DNA of 64,000 nucleotides from an uncultured Alphaproteobacteria bacterium (GTDB lineage Bacteria > Pseudomonadota > Alphaproteobacteria > Rhodobacterales > Rhodobacteraceae). The stretch lies in contig CACDWF010000001.1 in NCBI GenBank assembly GCA_902556405.1, positions 62,001 through 126,000 of the forward strand, read 5' to 3'. Position numbers and translations under genes: made by a program. This document shows positions 41,873 to 50,624 of the stretch, piece by piece; positions within the stretch are counted from its first letter, which is position 1, and each line of letters begins with the position of its first letter. The notes below the pieces were generated by a model that saw nothing but the letters and a program-made list of their open reading frames with translations, was not told the origin of the DNA and did not search any database.

Positions 41873-43087
41873 TTATGATCTTTCCCTTATTTCCAAAACT
41901 TGAAACCCATCGTTTCTTAAAGCCTTAATTATTGAGGCAATATGTTCTACGCTCAACGCTTCAATAATAGCATCAATTTTTGCATTTTTAACTGGAACGT
42001 CATTAAACATTCTTTGATGATAGATTTCTATGATATTACCTCCATACTTGGCAATTAAATTTGAAATTCTAGCTAACATTCCAGGTTCATCAATTATATC
42101 AATCCTTACTTTGGTCATCCTTCCATCCATTAAGAGCTTTCTGTTTAGTATGCTCGCAAATAGTCTAGCATCGATATTGCCCCCACAGATTACTGTTCCC
42201 ACTTTTTTGCCAGAAAATTTGTCTTTATTTTTCATTATTGCTGCTACTCCAGCGGCACCTGCACCTTCAGCAACAATCCTTTCGTTTTCAAAAAGAGAGC
42301 TAATTGCCATTTCAAGATCAAATTCGTTGATGAGCAAAATATCATCAACATGATTTTTTATTATCTCTGAAGTAATATTTCCAGGCCTCTTGACGGCAAT
42401 CCCATCAGCTAAGGTGTCCCCTGAAATCGCAAGTTGTTTTTTGTGAATAACATTATACATAGAGGGGAATTTTTCAGTTTGCACGCCAAAAATTTTTATA
42501 TTGGGGTTGAGGCTTTTGGCAACTATCGATACACCCGATATCAATCCACCCCCTCCGATAGGAATGACAAGAAGGTCTAAATTTTTAGTGTCTTCCATAA
42601 GCTCTAACCCTAATGTCCCCTGTCCAATTACGACATTAGGATCATCGTATGGGTGTATGAGAGTTAACTTTTTATAATCAATTAATTCAGATACGTAATT
42701 TTGAGACTCATTTAAAGTTCGGCCCTTTAGTATGACTTCTGCTCCTAAACTTTTTGTCTTCATCACCTTTGATAAAGGCGCTTGCTCTGGCATCACGATA
42801 GTTGCTTTAACGCCTTCTTTTTGTGCCCACCAAGCCACAGCTTGTGCATGGTTGCCAGCTGACATAGCAATTACACCCTTTTGTTTTTGTTCTTCCTTCA
42901 AACGTTTTATAGAAACGTATGCCCCCCTGACTTTAAATGAAGAAGTGTATTGCAGGTTTTCAAGTTTGAGAAAAACATTGGCATTTACTTCATTACTAAG
43001 ATACTGAGATTGAATAGTTGGCGTTCTAACAATATTACTGCGAAGTTCGAGGTTTGCCTCTTTAATTGAATCGATATGGATTGTCAT
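41873..43087 (-). CDS. threonine dehydratase with C-terminal ACT-like domain
   Basis: The 404-residue PLP enzyme deaminates threonine or serine. Its Schiff-base Lys52 is in SSFKVRGAY and its phosphate-binding loop in PIGGGGLISG near residue 178. Residues 330-404 form a single ACT-type domain (VRIDIIDEPGMLARISNLIAKYGGNI). This is the TdcB/short IlvA arrangement with one regulatory domain. It could be biosynthetic for isoleucine or catabolic; no ilv genes are adjacent to decide. It is divergent from hpf with a 182-base gap that is A+T-rich and lacks clear elements. Confidence 0.92.
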   Translation of the reverse strand: MTIHIDSIKEANLELRSNIVRTPTIQSQYLSNEVNANVFLKLENLQYTSSFKVRGAYVSIKRLKEEQKQKGVIAMSAGNHAQAVAWWAQKEGVKATIVMPEQAPLSKVMKTKSLGAEVILKGRTLNESQNYVSELIDYKKLTLIHPYDDPNVVIGQGTLGLELMEDTKNLDLLVIPIGGGGLISGVSIVAKSLNPNIKIFGVQTEKFPSMYNVIHKKQLAISGDTLADGIAVKRPGNITSEIIKNHVDDILLINEFDLEMAISSLFENERIVAEGAGAAGVAAIMKNKDKFSGKKVGTVICGGNIDARLFASILNRKLLMDGRMTKVRIDIIDEPGMLARISNLIAKYGGNIIEIYHQRMFNDVPVKNAKIDAIIEALSVEHIASIIKALRNDGFQVLEIRERS

Positions 43088-43269
43088 TTTTATGGTTTAA
43101 AGCTTAAAAACTCTTTATTTACCATTTTACAGACAAAATAAAGAAAAATAACCATAAAGCACTTAATATTTAAAAGCTAAACATGATTTAATTCATACAA
43201 AATTTTGTTTACAAAAGCTGGTTTTTTTTATCAAATTATAAATAGTCTAATGTGGAGCTCGAATAGATT

Positions 43270-43896
43270 TTGAATATAAAGATAGTAGGAAAAAATATTG
43301 AGCTTGGAGAATCTTTCCAAGCCTATAGCAGTGATAAAATCGGGGACGTTTTACAAAAATATGGTTATGATGCTGTTAGTACTCAAATCACACTAGAAAA
43401 AAGATTGGGAAATTTCAAAGCCAAATTAAAAGTATATCTAAAAAACAAAATTGAATTAGATGCTACCGGTAGGGGTAAGGATGCTAATACTAGTTACGAT
43501 GATGCGCTTGAGCATATAGAAAAAAAACTAAGGCGTTATCATCGACGCATGAAAAACCATAGAAATTTTGAAAGCAAAAATGTTGCATCTACCAATGAAC
43601 CATTAAGAATTTATCAGAGTGTTGGGAATTTGGGTGAAGATGAGTTGGATATAAATTACGGGGATAGTATGCCTGTGGTTGCAGAGTTATCATATAAGAT
43701 AGAGGAATTGACGGTTGAACAAGCAGTTATTCGCCTAGAGCTAGAAAATGAAAGCTGTATATTTTTCAGAAATGCTTCACATTCAGGATTAAACCTAGTT
43801 TATTACAGGAAGGACGGTAATATTGGCTGGATTGATCCTAGAGGAAGTCGAGAAAAAACCTTAACCAAGTCCTCTAACTCTTTTGAAAACTGTTGA
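43270..43896 (+). CDS. hpf: long-form ribosome hibernation promoting factor
   Basis: This 208-residue protein has the S30AE domain (residues 1-105, beginning MNIKIVGKNIELGESF) that binds the decoding centre of idle 70S ribosomes. A C-terminal dimerisation domain (residues 148-200, containing FFRNASHSGLNLVYYRKDGNIGWIDP) makes 100S dimers. The start codon is TTG at 43270, with GGAG 12 bases upstream; no ATG fits the conserved N terminus. In many proteobacteria it neighbours rpoN and ptsN, which are absent here; instead a Sel1-like gene follows. Confidence 0.93.
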   Translation: MNIKIVGKNIELGESFQAYSSDKIGDVLQKYGYDAVSTQITLEKRLGNFKAKLKVYLKNKIELDATGRGKDANTSYDDALEHIEKKLRRYHRRMKNHRNFESKNVASTNEPLRIYQSVGNLGEDELDINYGDSMPVVAELSYKIEELTVEQAVIRLELENESCIFFRNASHSGLNLVYYRKDGNIGWIDPRGSREKTLTKSSNSFENC

Positions 43897-43909
43897 AGTT
43901 GAAATAATT

Positions 43910-44362
43910 ATGAACGAAGAGGACGTTATATCTCTTTTTTATGCAAAAAGTCATTTTGAGACTTATGAAATTTTAAGACCATTAGCACGAAAGGGTAATA
44001 AATTTGCTAGCTATTTCATAGGTAGTATGCTTGTTTCACCTATCGATCAGACTATTGAGCCAAATATTCTCCTGGGTATTGACTTCTTAAAATCATCAGC
44101 AAAAGCTGGTTATCCCCCTGCATTCGAGTTTCTAGGAAATCTATATGCTTATAATGAACGGGTAAATAATGACCAGTTTGTTGCCCACACTTTTTTTTAT
44201 CTGGCCGCTATACTAGAGAACAAAATTGACATTGGATACCATTTAATAATTGAAGACGAATTCAAAATTTCAGGCTCAGATGTCAATAAATCCAAAGAAA
44301 ACGCCAAATCTTGTATAGAGGTTGGGCTAGAAAATTGTAAACTACTTGAAAACAAACAGTGA
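43910..44362 (+). CDS. Sel1/TPR-like repeat protein
   Basis: From the ATG at 43910 the protein has 150 residues. A longer frame would begin at a TTG inside hpf, and the Met start is preferred, although neither has a strong ribosome site. Helical repeats resembling Sel1 are seen: ILRPLARKGNKFASYFIGSML near residue 22 and GIDFLKSSAKAGYPPAFEFLGNLY near 60. Such repeats mediate protein contacts. It follows hpf closely and may be cotranscribed. There is no signal peptide, so it is cytoplasmic. The precise role is unknown. Confidence 0.6.
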   Translation: MNEEDVISLFYAKSHFETYEILRPLARKGNKFASYFIGSMLVSPIDQTIEPNILLGIDFLKSSAKAGYPPAFEFLGNLYAYNERVNNDQFVAHTFFYLAAILENKIDIGYHLIIEDEFKISGSDVNKSKENAKSCIEVGLENCKLLENKQ

Positions 44363-44408
44363 TATAGACTAGCACCTAAAGACAAAAAAATTTTAATAGC
44401 TGAGAAGT

Positions 44409-45560
44409 ATGAAAAGTTCCCTGAGAAGTAGAATAGATCCCTTTATTGTAATGGATATCATGGAAAGAGCTAATGCAGTTGAGAAAAAAGGGCAAACAGT
44501 TGTGCATATGGAAGTTGGACAACCAGGCACTTCAGCTCCAAAAGCAGCAAAAGATTTCCTAAAAGCGTCAATGGAAGATAACCCAATGGGTTACACAGTA
44601 GCACTTGGATTGCCTGACTTACGAAAAAAAATTGCTGAATTATACGGCGACTGGTATGGACTAGATGTTGATTGGAACAGGATTATTATAACAGGTGGTT
44701 CATCAGCAGGGTTTATCCTTTCGTTTACTGCACTCTTTGACAAGCTCGACAAAGTGGGATTACCTAATCCCGGTTACCCTAGTTATCGGCAAATTATCAA
44801 AACACTTGATTTAGATCCGGTACTTATTAACACCACTAAAAAAAACAAATTCCAACCAACTCCAAATGATCTAAGCCGATACAATATTAATGGCTTATTG
44901 ATTGCATCACCAGGTAATCCGACTGGCTCTATGATTGAAAGAGAGCCTTTAGAGGCTTTAGTGAATTATTGCGTAGATAGAAAGGTATCGCTAATAAGTG
45001 ATGAAATATACCACGGCATTCAATACGATATGAAACCTTCAACCGTACTGGAATATACTGATAGCTGTTATATCATAAACTCTTTTTCAAAATATTTTTC
45101 GATGACAGGTTGGAGGATTGGATGGATTATTGTTCCCAAAGAACATGTAAGAGTAGTTGAAAGGATCCAGCAGAACATGTTTATATGCGCTTCGCATGCC
45201 AGTCAAATTTTGGCACTAGGATCGTTCGAGAGTAAAAATGAGCTGGAAAAAAACCTAGAGACATACCGGGAGAACAGGAAAATATTATTATCCGCTTTGC
45301 CTGAAATGGGTTTCAATAATATTGCGCCACCAGACGGTGCATTCTATTTGTATATAGATATCAGTGAATTTTCTTCTGACAGCTATGATTTTACAATAAA
45401 AATGCTAAATATCGGGGGTGTCGCCATAACGCCAGGTATAGACTTTGATCCAATCAAAGGGAAGTCAAAGATTAGGATATCTTATGCTAGAAGTACCCCT
45501 GAGATATTAAAGGGTATAAAGAGAATGAAAATATTTATGGATGAAAAAAAATATTTATAA
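44409..45560 (+). CDS. class I/II aminotransferase
   Basis: The 383-residue PLP enzyme resembles aspartate-type aminotransferases of the AspC/YbdL or MalY-adjacent group. GQPGTSAPKAA is near residue 38, PLP-phosphate residues are in GGSSAGF, the Asn/Asp pair is in SPGNPTGS and SDEIYHG, and the Schiff-base Lys228 is in SFSKYFSMTGWRIGW. The C-terminal substrate Arg appears in KIRISYARS. The specific amino donor is not predictable; an aromatic or branched-chain amino acid is common. Neighbours (HPF, SDR) give no pathway hint. Confidence 0.9.
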   Translation: MKSSLRSRIDPFIVMDIMERANAVEKKGQTVVHMEVGQPGTSAPKAAKDFLKASMEDNPMGYTVALGLPDLRKKIAELYGDWYGLDVDWNRIIITGGSSAGFILSFTALFDKLDKVGLPNPGYPSYRQIIKTLDLDPVLINTTKKNKFQPTPNDLSRYNINGLLIASPGNPTGSMIEREPLEALVNYCVDRKVSLISDEIYHGIQYDMKPSTVLEYTDSCYIINSFSKYFSMTGWRIGWIIVPKEHVRVVERIQQNMFICASHASQILALGSFESKNELEKNLETYRENRKILLSALPEMGFNNIAPPDGAFYLYIDISEFSSDSYDFTIKMLNIGGVAITPGIDFDPIKGKSKIRISYARSTPEILKGIKRMKIFMDEKKYL

Positions 45561-45591
45561 TGAAAAACAGCGTTAAAGGATAGGATTAGTT

Positions 45592-46443
45592 ATGGTAAAG
45601 AGATTGCTTAATAAAGTTGTTATAATTACAGGAGCAACAAGTGGTATAGGACTTGAAATAGCCAGATCTTCAATCTCTCAAGGGGCAAATGTAGTTATTT
45701 CCGGAAGAAGAGAAAATGAAGGGAAAAAAATAGTAAATCAGCTGGGAGAGAGGTGTCAGTTTATTCAGTGTGATGTGTTACACGAAGATCAAATTTGCAC
45801 CCTTGTTGAACAGACCTTTAACCATTATGGGAAAATAGATGCTATCTTTAATAATGCAGGCGCACCAGATTTTGTAAGAAATATTGAAGATATTTCATAT
45901 GATAAAATAAGACAAAGCCTAGACCTTCTTTTGACAAGTGTAATTATTGGAACTAGAGAGGCTGCAAGAATAATGGGTAAGCAAAAATATGGTAGTATAG
46001 TCAATACAGCCAGTATTGCTGGCCATTGGGGAGGCTGTGGTGGATCGGTTTACTCGGCTGCCAAAGCTGGCGTAATTCACTTTAGCAAAGTTACTTCTCT
46101 TGAATTGGCAAAATGCAATGTAAGGGTTAATTCAATTTCTCCTGGAGCAATAATAACTGAAATATTTGGAGTTGGTCAGAAATTATCAGCGGAAAAACTT
46201 CCTTTGAGTGATGAACATCTTAAGTCGAGTGATGCCTTTGTTGATTTTCAACCGATACCCAGAGCTGGGTTGCCAGAGGATATCGCTAGCTTAGCTATTT
46301 ACCTCGCTAGTGATGAGAGCACCTTTGTAACAGGCCAAGACTTTGTAATAGATGGCGGCTTATTGGCTGGTCGACCTCTCGACTTGGCCAGTCAATCATT
46401 TAAAAAGATTAACAGTTCTCTGAAATCTATTAAAAGTTTATAG
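45592..46443 (+). CDS. short-chain dehydrogenase/reductase
   Basis: This 283-residue classical SDR has the NAD-binding GATSGIG at residues 14-20, NNAG near 87-90, catalytic Ser141 and the YSAAK motif (Tyr154, Lys158). The segment following, VRVNSISPGAIITEIF, is the usual PG motif. It ends with FVIDGGLLAGRP, typical of glucose-dehydrogenase or sugar-alcohol or sterol dehydrogenase-like SDRs, and is 35 residues longer than the minimal form. AAGGATAGG precedes the ATG. Substrate unknown. Confidence 0.92.
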   Translation: MVKRLLNKVVIITGATSGIGLEIARSSISQGANVVISGRRENEGKKIVNQLGERCQFIQCDVLHEDQICTLVEQTFNHYGKIDAIFNNAGAPDFVRNIEDISYDKIRQSLDLLLTSVIIGTREAARIMGKQKYGSIVNTASIAGHWGGCGGSVYSAAKAGVIHFSKVTSLELAKCNVRVNSISPGAIITEIFGVGQKLSAEKLPLSDEHLKSSDAFVDFQPIPRAGLPEDIASLAIYLASDESTFVTGQDFVIDGGLLAGRPLDLASQSFKKINSSLKSIKSL

Positions 46444-46458
46444 TTATGCGGCAAGCTT

Positions 46459-46878
46459 TTATTTTAGTAATTGGCTAAAGAGTAATGGGTTTTCTATTAA
46501 AAACATTGCTACGGCAGTGGCACTTATTGCAGAACCTATCATTATAGCTCTGTCTCCCCACTGCATGCCGACATAAATCCACCCTATTGCACTTATTAAG
46601 TATGCTAACTGCCCGAAGAGGTATACTTCTGCTGATATAAGAAAGACACCCATAACACCTAATATCATCGAGCCCCACTTTACATACCAATCTCTAGTTC
46701 CTGTTGGAGTCAGAGGTTTAATATCGTCGTATTCGCCTTGTAATTCCTCAAGTTCTTGTGCAAGACGCTTTTTTTCTGCCGCTAACTCCATAGCTAGTCT
46801 CCCAGCTTTCGAAGTAATATTGTGCATCTTACCTTCTACTACTTCGGGTATCTCGTCTTGTTCTACATCTTTGACCAT
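46459..46878 (-). CDS. membrane protein with N-terminal coiled coil
   Basis: From the ATG at 46878 (GGAG at 8 bases) the product has 139 residues. Residues 20-55 form a charged helix rich in Glu, Ala, Leu and Lys (AMELAAEKKRLAQELEELQG), likely a coiled coil. Three hydrophobic segments follow from residue 68. An earlier ATG at 46905 exists without a good ribosome site. I know no family for it. It converges on the SDR gene. Confidence 0.62.
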   Translation of the reverse strand: MVKDVEQDEIPEVVEGKMHNITSKAGRLAMELAAEKKRLAQELEELQGEYDDIKPLTPTGTRDWYVKWGSMILGVMGVFLISAEVYLFGQLAYLISAIGWIYVGMQWGDRAIMIGSAISATAVAMFLIENPLLFSQLLK

Positions 46879-46949
46879 ATTATTACTCCATTTATGAGAA
46901 TGCATACCTAGAAAAAATTTTTCTCTTAATCAAGTATTAATTTTTAACT

Positions 46950-46966
46950 TGCCTAAGTTTTAGGCA
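46950..46966. repeat. inverted repeat TGCCTAA-GTT-TTAGGCA
   Basis: Two perfect 7-base arms separated by 3 bases lie in the 240-base gap between divergent genes at 46878 and 47119. The short spacing suits a dimeric regulator site or a small RNA hairpin. No T run follows, so a terminator is unlikely. Confidence 0.5.
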
Positions 46967-47027
46967 TATGGGTTGAAGTTATTATTGAACAGAGGTTTAG
47001 TAAAATTTTCTGCCACTAATTCACAGG

Positions 47028-47052
47028 GTTTTCCACAGAATATATGGAAAAC
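47028..47052. repeat. inverted repeat GTTTTCCA-N9-TGGAAAAC
   Basis: Perfect 8-base arms with a 9-base spacer lie 66 bases before the Sel1-protein start. The left arm includes TTTTCCACA, which resembles a DnaA box, but a lone box does not make an origin. The arrangement resembles an operator for a dimeric regulator. Confidence 0.5.
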
Positions 47053-47118
47053 ATTCAATAAAAGACATAATGAATAAAATATGCTTTAAATGAAAGAACC
47101 CTACAGGAGAAAAAATTG

Positions 47119-47874
47119 ATGTCAAAAAGACATAAAAAATTTAAATTTTTAAAATTATTAATGATCTTTTTATCCTTTTGGGTTTGTCTCTATACTTATT
47201 TAACAGCAGCTGACACGCACAGAGGCCTAATTAGGGAAGGGCTAGATTTTTATGACAGAGGAAACTACGCAGATGCGTTGAAAAGTTGGAAATTAGCGTC
47301 TGAAGTTGGTAGTAGAGAGGCTGATTTTCTTTTGGGGTTCCTTTACGACGGAGTCTTACAAAACGATAAAAAAGCCTTGTTCTTTTTTACTAGAGCCGCC
47401 TCATCTGGCCATATTCAGGCACAAATTAACGTTGGGCTGAAATATGAAAAGGGTGAGGGAACTAAAATTGATAAGAATAAAGCTCTTCAATGGTATACGA
47501 AGGCAGCGTTTAATCAAAACGATATTGCACAATTTAGGCTCGCTTCCTTATTACAAGAAGAATTTGGAAAGTTTAAAGAAAGTCATTTCTGGTTTTTAAA
47601 ATCAGCTCAGTTAGGGAATCCAGAAGCACACTTAGCCCTTGCTACTAATTTTATTTTAGGGCGTGGGGCAGAAAAAAATTTAACTCTTGCACACGTAAGT
47701 TGCAACTTAGCGACTTTTCTCTCTAGGGATATCAGTAGCATTAGCAGGAGTATTCAATTGAGAACTGAGTTAGAAACAAAAATGTCAGCAGATCAAATAA
47801 AAAGAGCTGAACGGTTATCTAGAAAATGTATTGAAAAAAAGTTCAAAGAGTGTATTACTCACTTTAGAGAGTGA
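47119..47874 (+). CDS. exported Sel1-repeat protein
   Basis: The 251-residue protein has a basic N terminus (KRHKKFK) then one hydrophobic signal or anchor segment (residues 11-33). Four or more Sel1 repeats follow, for example ADALKSWKLASEVGSREADFLLG, KALFFFTRAASSGHIQAQINVG, ALQWYTKAAFNQNDIAQFRLASLL and SHFWFLKSAQLGNPEAHLALA. Sel1 proteins scaffold envelope or signalling complexes. ACAGGAG precedes the ATG; a TTG one codon earlier is unlikely. A small lipoprotein gene follows 9 bases after the stop. Confidence 0.87.
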   Translation: MSKRHKKFKFLKLLMIFLSFWVCLYTYLTAADTHRGLIREGLDFYDRGNYADALKSWKLASEVGSREADFLLGFLYDGVLQNDKKALFFFTRAASSGHIQAQINVGLKYEKGEGTKIDKNKALQWYTKAAFNQNDIAQFRLASLLQEEFGKFKESHFWFLKSAQLGNPEAHLALATNFILGRGAEKNLTLAHVSCNLATFLSRDISSISRSIQLRTELETKMSADQIKRAERLSRKCIEKKFKECITHFRE

Positions 47875-47883
47875 GGCAGCAGT

Positions 47884-48090
47884 ATGAAAAAAACACTATA
47901 CATTATAATAGCGCTGGGAGCTCTGGTGTCTTGTTCCAAGCCAAGCTATTTTACCAACCCAACACATTTCGTAGGTGGGAATAGAGCGGCTGCTGTTGAG
48001 ACCCACTGTAGATATAGACAGGGTGTCAGAAAGGACACAGTACAGTATAAACTTTGCCAAGAGGGGTTTAACACCCACTATGGGCAATGA
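47884..48090 (+). CDS. small lipoprotein
   Basis: This 68-residue product has a lipoprotein signal (MKKTLYIIIALGALVSC) with the lipobox Cys at residue 17. The mature 51 residues include ETHCRYRQGVRKDT and YKLCQEGF, two Cys residues that could form a disulfide, as in the lipoprotein at 17223. It lies 9 bases after the Sel1 gene with GAGGCAGC as a weak ribosome site. The mature domain is unrecognised. Confidence 0.65.
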   Translation: MKKTLYIIIALGALVSCSKPSYFTNPTHFVGGNRAAAVETHCRYRQGVRKDTVQYKLCQEGFNTHYGQ

Positions 48091-48091
48091 T

Positions 48092-49027
48092 TTATGATAA
48101 AATATATATCCAGAAAGACGAAGAAAATATTGTTAAGGCTGTAGATACACAGATAGTGGTTGCTACAGTAGCTCGACAGCTATCATACATATTAGCGAAA
48201 AAATAGGCATTTAAACCGGGAGCCATTGCGGCCATAATAACTGCGTTTCTCAAGTAGTATAAATCAATGTTCCAGATATATACACCTAGTGAATAAACAA
48301 CCGCAGGTTGTAAAAATAGTGAAGTGAAGATTATTGTAATAGTTATTTTATACGAATTGGTTATCCTGTAAAAATATAATACTCCCCCCATTGTGAAAAG
48401 CGACACTGGTATAATCCAGACCGTCCCAATTCTCAGTAATTCCTTTGTATTCACTGAAAACTCAAATTTGAGGATGTTAAAGCCTATACCTAATAAAATA
48501 CCAATTGCTAAGTTGTTATAAAAAATGGCCTTTAGAGAACTTCCTAGTCCAGAAAAAAATGAAGTTTTGTCGGTTTTCATAACTTCAATGAGCGTAATTC
48601 CAACTAAATAGCAGAATGGAGCATGCCCTACAATTATAGTGTAATTGATAAAGAGGCTTTCTGAACCAAAAGCTCGCTCACTTATGGGTAGCCCCAAAAG
48701 AACTCCATTAGAAAACATTGCACAAAACCCTAAAATTATCGAATTTTTATAAGTTTGCTTAAAGATAAAGTAACTAATCCAATTTATTACCAAAAATGAG
48801 ATTACCATCGAGATGTAAAAACAAGATAAGATTTGAAAATCAAATGCATTATTTAGATCAAGGATTGCTAAGTTGAAAAATAAGAGAAAGGGTATGCCAA
48901 AATCTTGGCAAAGTTTCGCTAGATTATCAACAAACCATTTTTCTAACAAATGAACAGAACAAGCAAAAAATCCTAATATTACGAGTAAAAATACCGGCAG
49001 AATTACAGCAGCAATCTCAAAAAACAT
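48092..49027 (-). CDS. AEC-family transporter (auxin-efflux-carrier-like)
   Basis: The 311-residue membrane protein has about ten helices in two halves. The N-terminal half contains a LCQDFGIPFLLFFNLA segment and the C-terminal half MAAMAPGLNAYFFANMYD and TIVGHAPFC-like discontinuous helices, as in AEC permeases such as malonate transporters. These carry dicarboxylates or other organic anions. Its start overlaps the MBL hydrolase stop as TAATG, so it is read at the end of the housekeeping run. Confidence 0.86.
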   Translation of the reverse strand: MFFEIAAVILPVFLLVILGFFACSVHLLEKWFVDNLAKLCQDFGIPFLLFFNLAILDLNNAFDFQILSCFYISMVISFLVINWISYFIFKQTYKNSIILGFCAMFSNGVLLGLPISERAFGSESLFINYTIIVGHAPFCYLVGITLIEVMKTDKTSFFSGLGSSLKAIFYNNLAIGILLGIGFNILKFEFSVNTKELLRIGTVWIIPVSLFTMGGVLYFYRITNSYKITITIIFTSLFLQPAVVYSLGVYIWNIDLYYLRNAVIMAAMAPGLNAYFFANMYDSCRATVATTICVSTALTIFSSSFWIYILS

Positions 49028-49821
49028 TATGCTATATAAATTTCGAGACCATCAAATGCAGGCTCAACGTTTTCTGGAAGTTCTTTTTTTAGCTCAGAAT
49101 AATCCAAGTCATTATGTAAGTTGGTTAAAATAGCTCGTTTTGGTGCCAGTTTTTTAAGCCAGAGAAGTGTTTTTTCTAAATGTGTGTGAGATGGATGGGG
49201 GTCTCGACGAAGAGCGTCAATTATAAGAAAATCAAGGTTTTCTAATTCCTTCCAAGTCGAAGATGGAATACTTAGAACATCTGGAATGTAGGCCAGTTTA
49301 TCTATTTTAAACCCTAATGAATCTATTTCTCCGTGATTTACCAATAGTGGTTTAAAATTTATTACGCTCCCCGCACCTTGGATTCTAACATCCTTTGAAT
49401 TTATTAGATTAAGCTCGCAAATTGCTGGATATTTGCTCTTTTCGGGAGTTTGAAAAATATATGAGAAGCCTTGTAACAACCTTTCCTGGGTTATTTTATC
49501 AGCCCATACTGGAATTTTCCCTTTTTTTCGATATGCTAACGTTCTTAAATCATCAATGCCATGGACATGATCGGCATGTGAGTGAGTATATAATACGGCA
49601 TCTAAATTAGTTACTTTTGCTTGTAGAAGTTGTTCCCTCACATCTGGACCAGTATCTATCAGCACAGTTGTTTTTCTTGATTTTATAGTTCTCTGAACAA
49701 GTAAAGAGCACCTTAACCGCCTATTTTTTTTATTCATTGGATCACAATTGCCCCAGCCAAAACCAACTCGTGGAACTCCCCCAGATGACCCACAACCCAA
49801 GATTCTAAATTTATATGACAT
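49027..49821 (-). CDS. MBL-fold metallohydrolase (PhnP-like)
   Basis: The 264-residue protein has the metallo-beta-lactamase fold. THSHADHVHGIDDLR near residue 80 supplies the HxHxDH zinc ligands, and the later His appears in LHNDLDYSEL. The N-terminal GCGSSGGVPRVGFGWGNCDP is characteristic of the PhnP/cyclic-phosphodiesterase-like group next to tatD in alphaproteobacteria. It lies 2 bases after tatD. Likely a phosphodiesterase; the exact substrate is unknown. Confidence 0.9.
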   Translation of the reverse strand: MSYKFRILGCGSSGGVPRVGFGWGNCDPMNKKNRRLRCSLLVQRTIKSRKTTVLIDTGPDVREQLLQAKVTNLDAVLYTHSHADHVHGIDDLRTLAYRKKGKIPVWADKITQERLLQGFSYIFQTPEKSKYPAICELNLINSKDVRIQGAGSVINFKPLLVNHGEIDSLGFKIDKLAYIPDVLSIPSSTWKELENLDFLIIDALRRDPHPSHTHLEKTLLWLKKLAPKRAILTNLHNDLDYSELKKELPENVEPAFDGLEIYIA

Positions 49822-49823
49822 GA

Positions 49824-50624
49824 CTAATATGCCTTCTTGAACAGAGTAAAGAAATTCTTTGTAGTTTGTGTCCGGAAAAATTCTTCATCTACATTAAGAA
49901 TTTCTGCACCCTTCTTAGCGATTAAGGAAACAAAGGCTGGTTCATTAGATTTCCCACGGTGTGGCACGGGGGCTAGATATGGGCTGTCAGTTTCAACTAA
50001 AACTTTTTCTATCGGTACTCTTGCAAATATATCCCTAAGATTTTGAGAGTTTTTAAAAGTAATAATCCCCGACATTGAAAGATAAAAACCCAAGTCAATT
50101 ACCTCCTCTGCAAGATAAGAGCTCGAAGAAAAGCAGTGCATAACACATTTAAAAGAGCTCTTGAGATATTGCGCAGATAAAATTTTTCCAATCTCTTTAT
50201 CAGCGTTTCTTGCATGAATAATAACTGGTAAATCTGCTTCCTTAGCTACTTCTATATGTTGGATCAATGATTTTATTTGATCGCTTTTACTACCTTGGGA
50301 ATAATGAAAATCCAAACCAGTTTCACCCACTCCAATCATTTTTTTATGCTCACAGATCGATAGTAAATCTTCACTTTTAAATTTGAGTTCTTCAGATGGC
50401 TGGTTAGGGTGTACTCCCGCGGCAAAAAATATTTCTTCGAACCTTTCGCTCAAAGAAATGGTCTCACTTATTTCTCTATAGTTTGTACCAATAGTCAACA
50501 TTTTATCAACGCCCTCAGACTTTGCCCTTCTCAGAACACCGGATAGATCATCGGTCAGGGTTTTGAAGTCCAAATGACAATGGCTGTCTATTACAACTGA
50601 TTTATTCTTTTCTATATTTTGCAA
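49824..50624 (-). CDS. tatD: TatD-family metal-dependent hydrolase
   Basis: This 266-residue TIM-barrel nuclease-like protein carries DSHCHLDF near residue 13 (HxH), the bridging Glu in GVGETGLDFHY near 97, IIHARNA, MHCFSSS and the final Asp in VETDSPYLAPVPHRG. TatD enzymes are 3'-5' DNA exonucleases or deacylases in quality control. Its start overlaps the holB end by 23 bases. In many alphaproteobacteria metG lies between holB and tatD; here it is absent. Confidence 0.94.
   Translation of the reverse strand: MQNIEKNKSVVIDSHCHLDFKTLTDDLSGVLRRAKSEGVDKMLTIGTNYREISETISLSERFEEIFFAAGVHPNQPSEELKFKSEDLLSICEHKKMIGVGETGLDFHYSQGSKSDQIKSLIQHIEVAKEADLPVIIHARNADKEIGKILSAQYLKSSFKCVMHCFSSSSYLAEEVIDLGFYLSMSGIITFKNSQNLRDIFARVPIEKVLVETDSPYLAPVPHRGKSNEPAFVSLIAKKGAEILNVDEEFFRTQTTKNFFTLFKKAY

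Noticed and set aside
47028-47052. Possible replication origin because of a DnaA-box-like TTTTCCACA
   Set aside because: Only one box-like site is visible, with no cluster of boxes, no AT-rich unwinding repeat and no dnaA, hemE or parAB neighbours.
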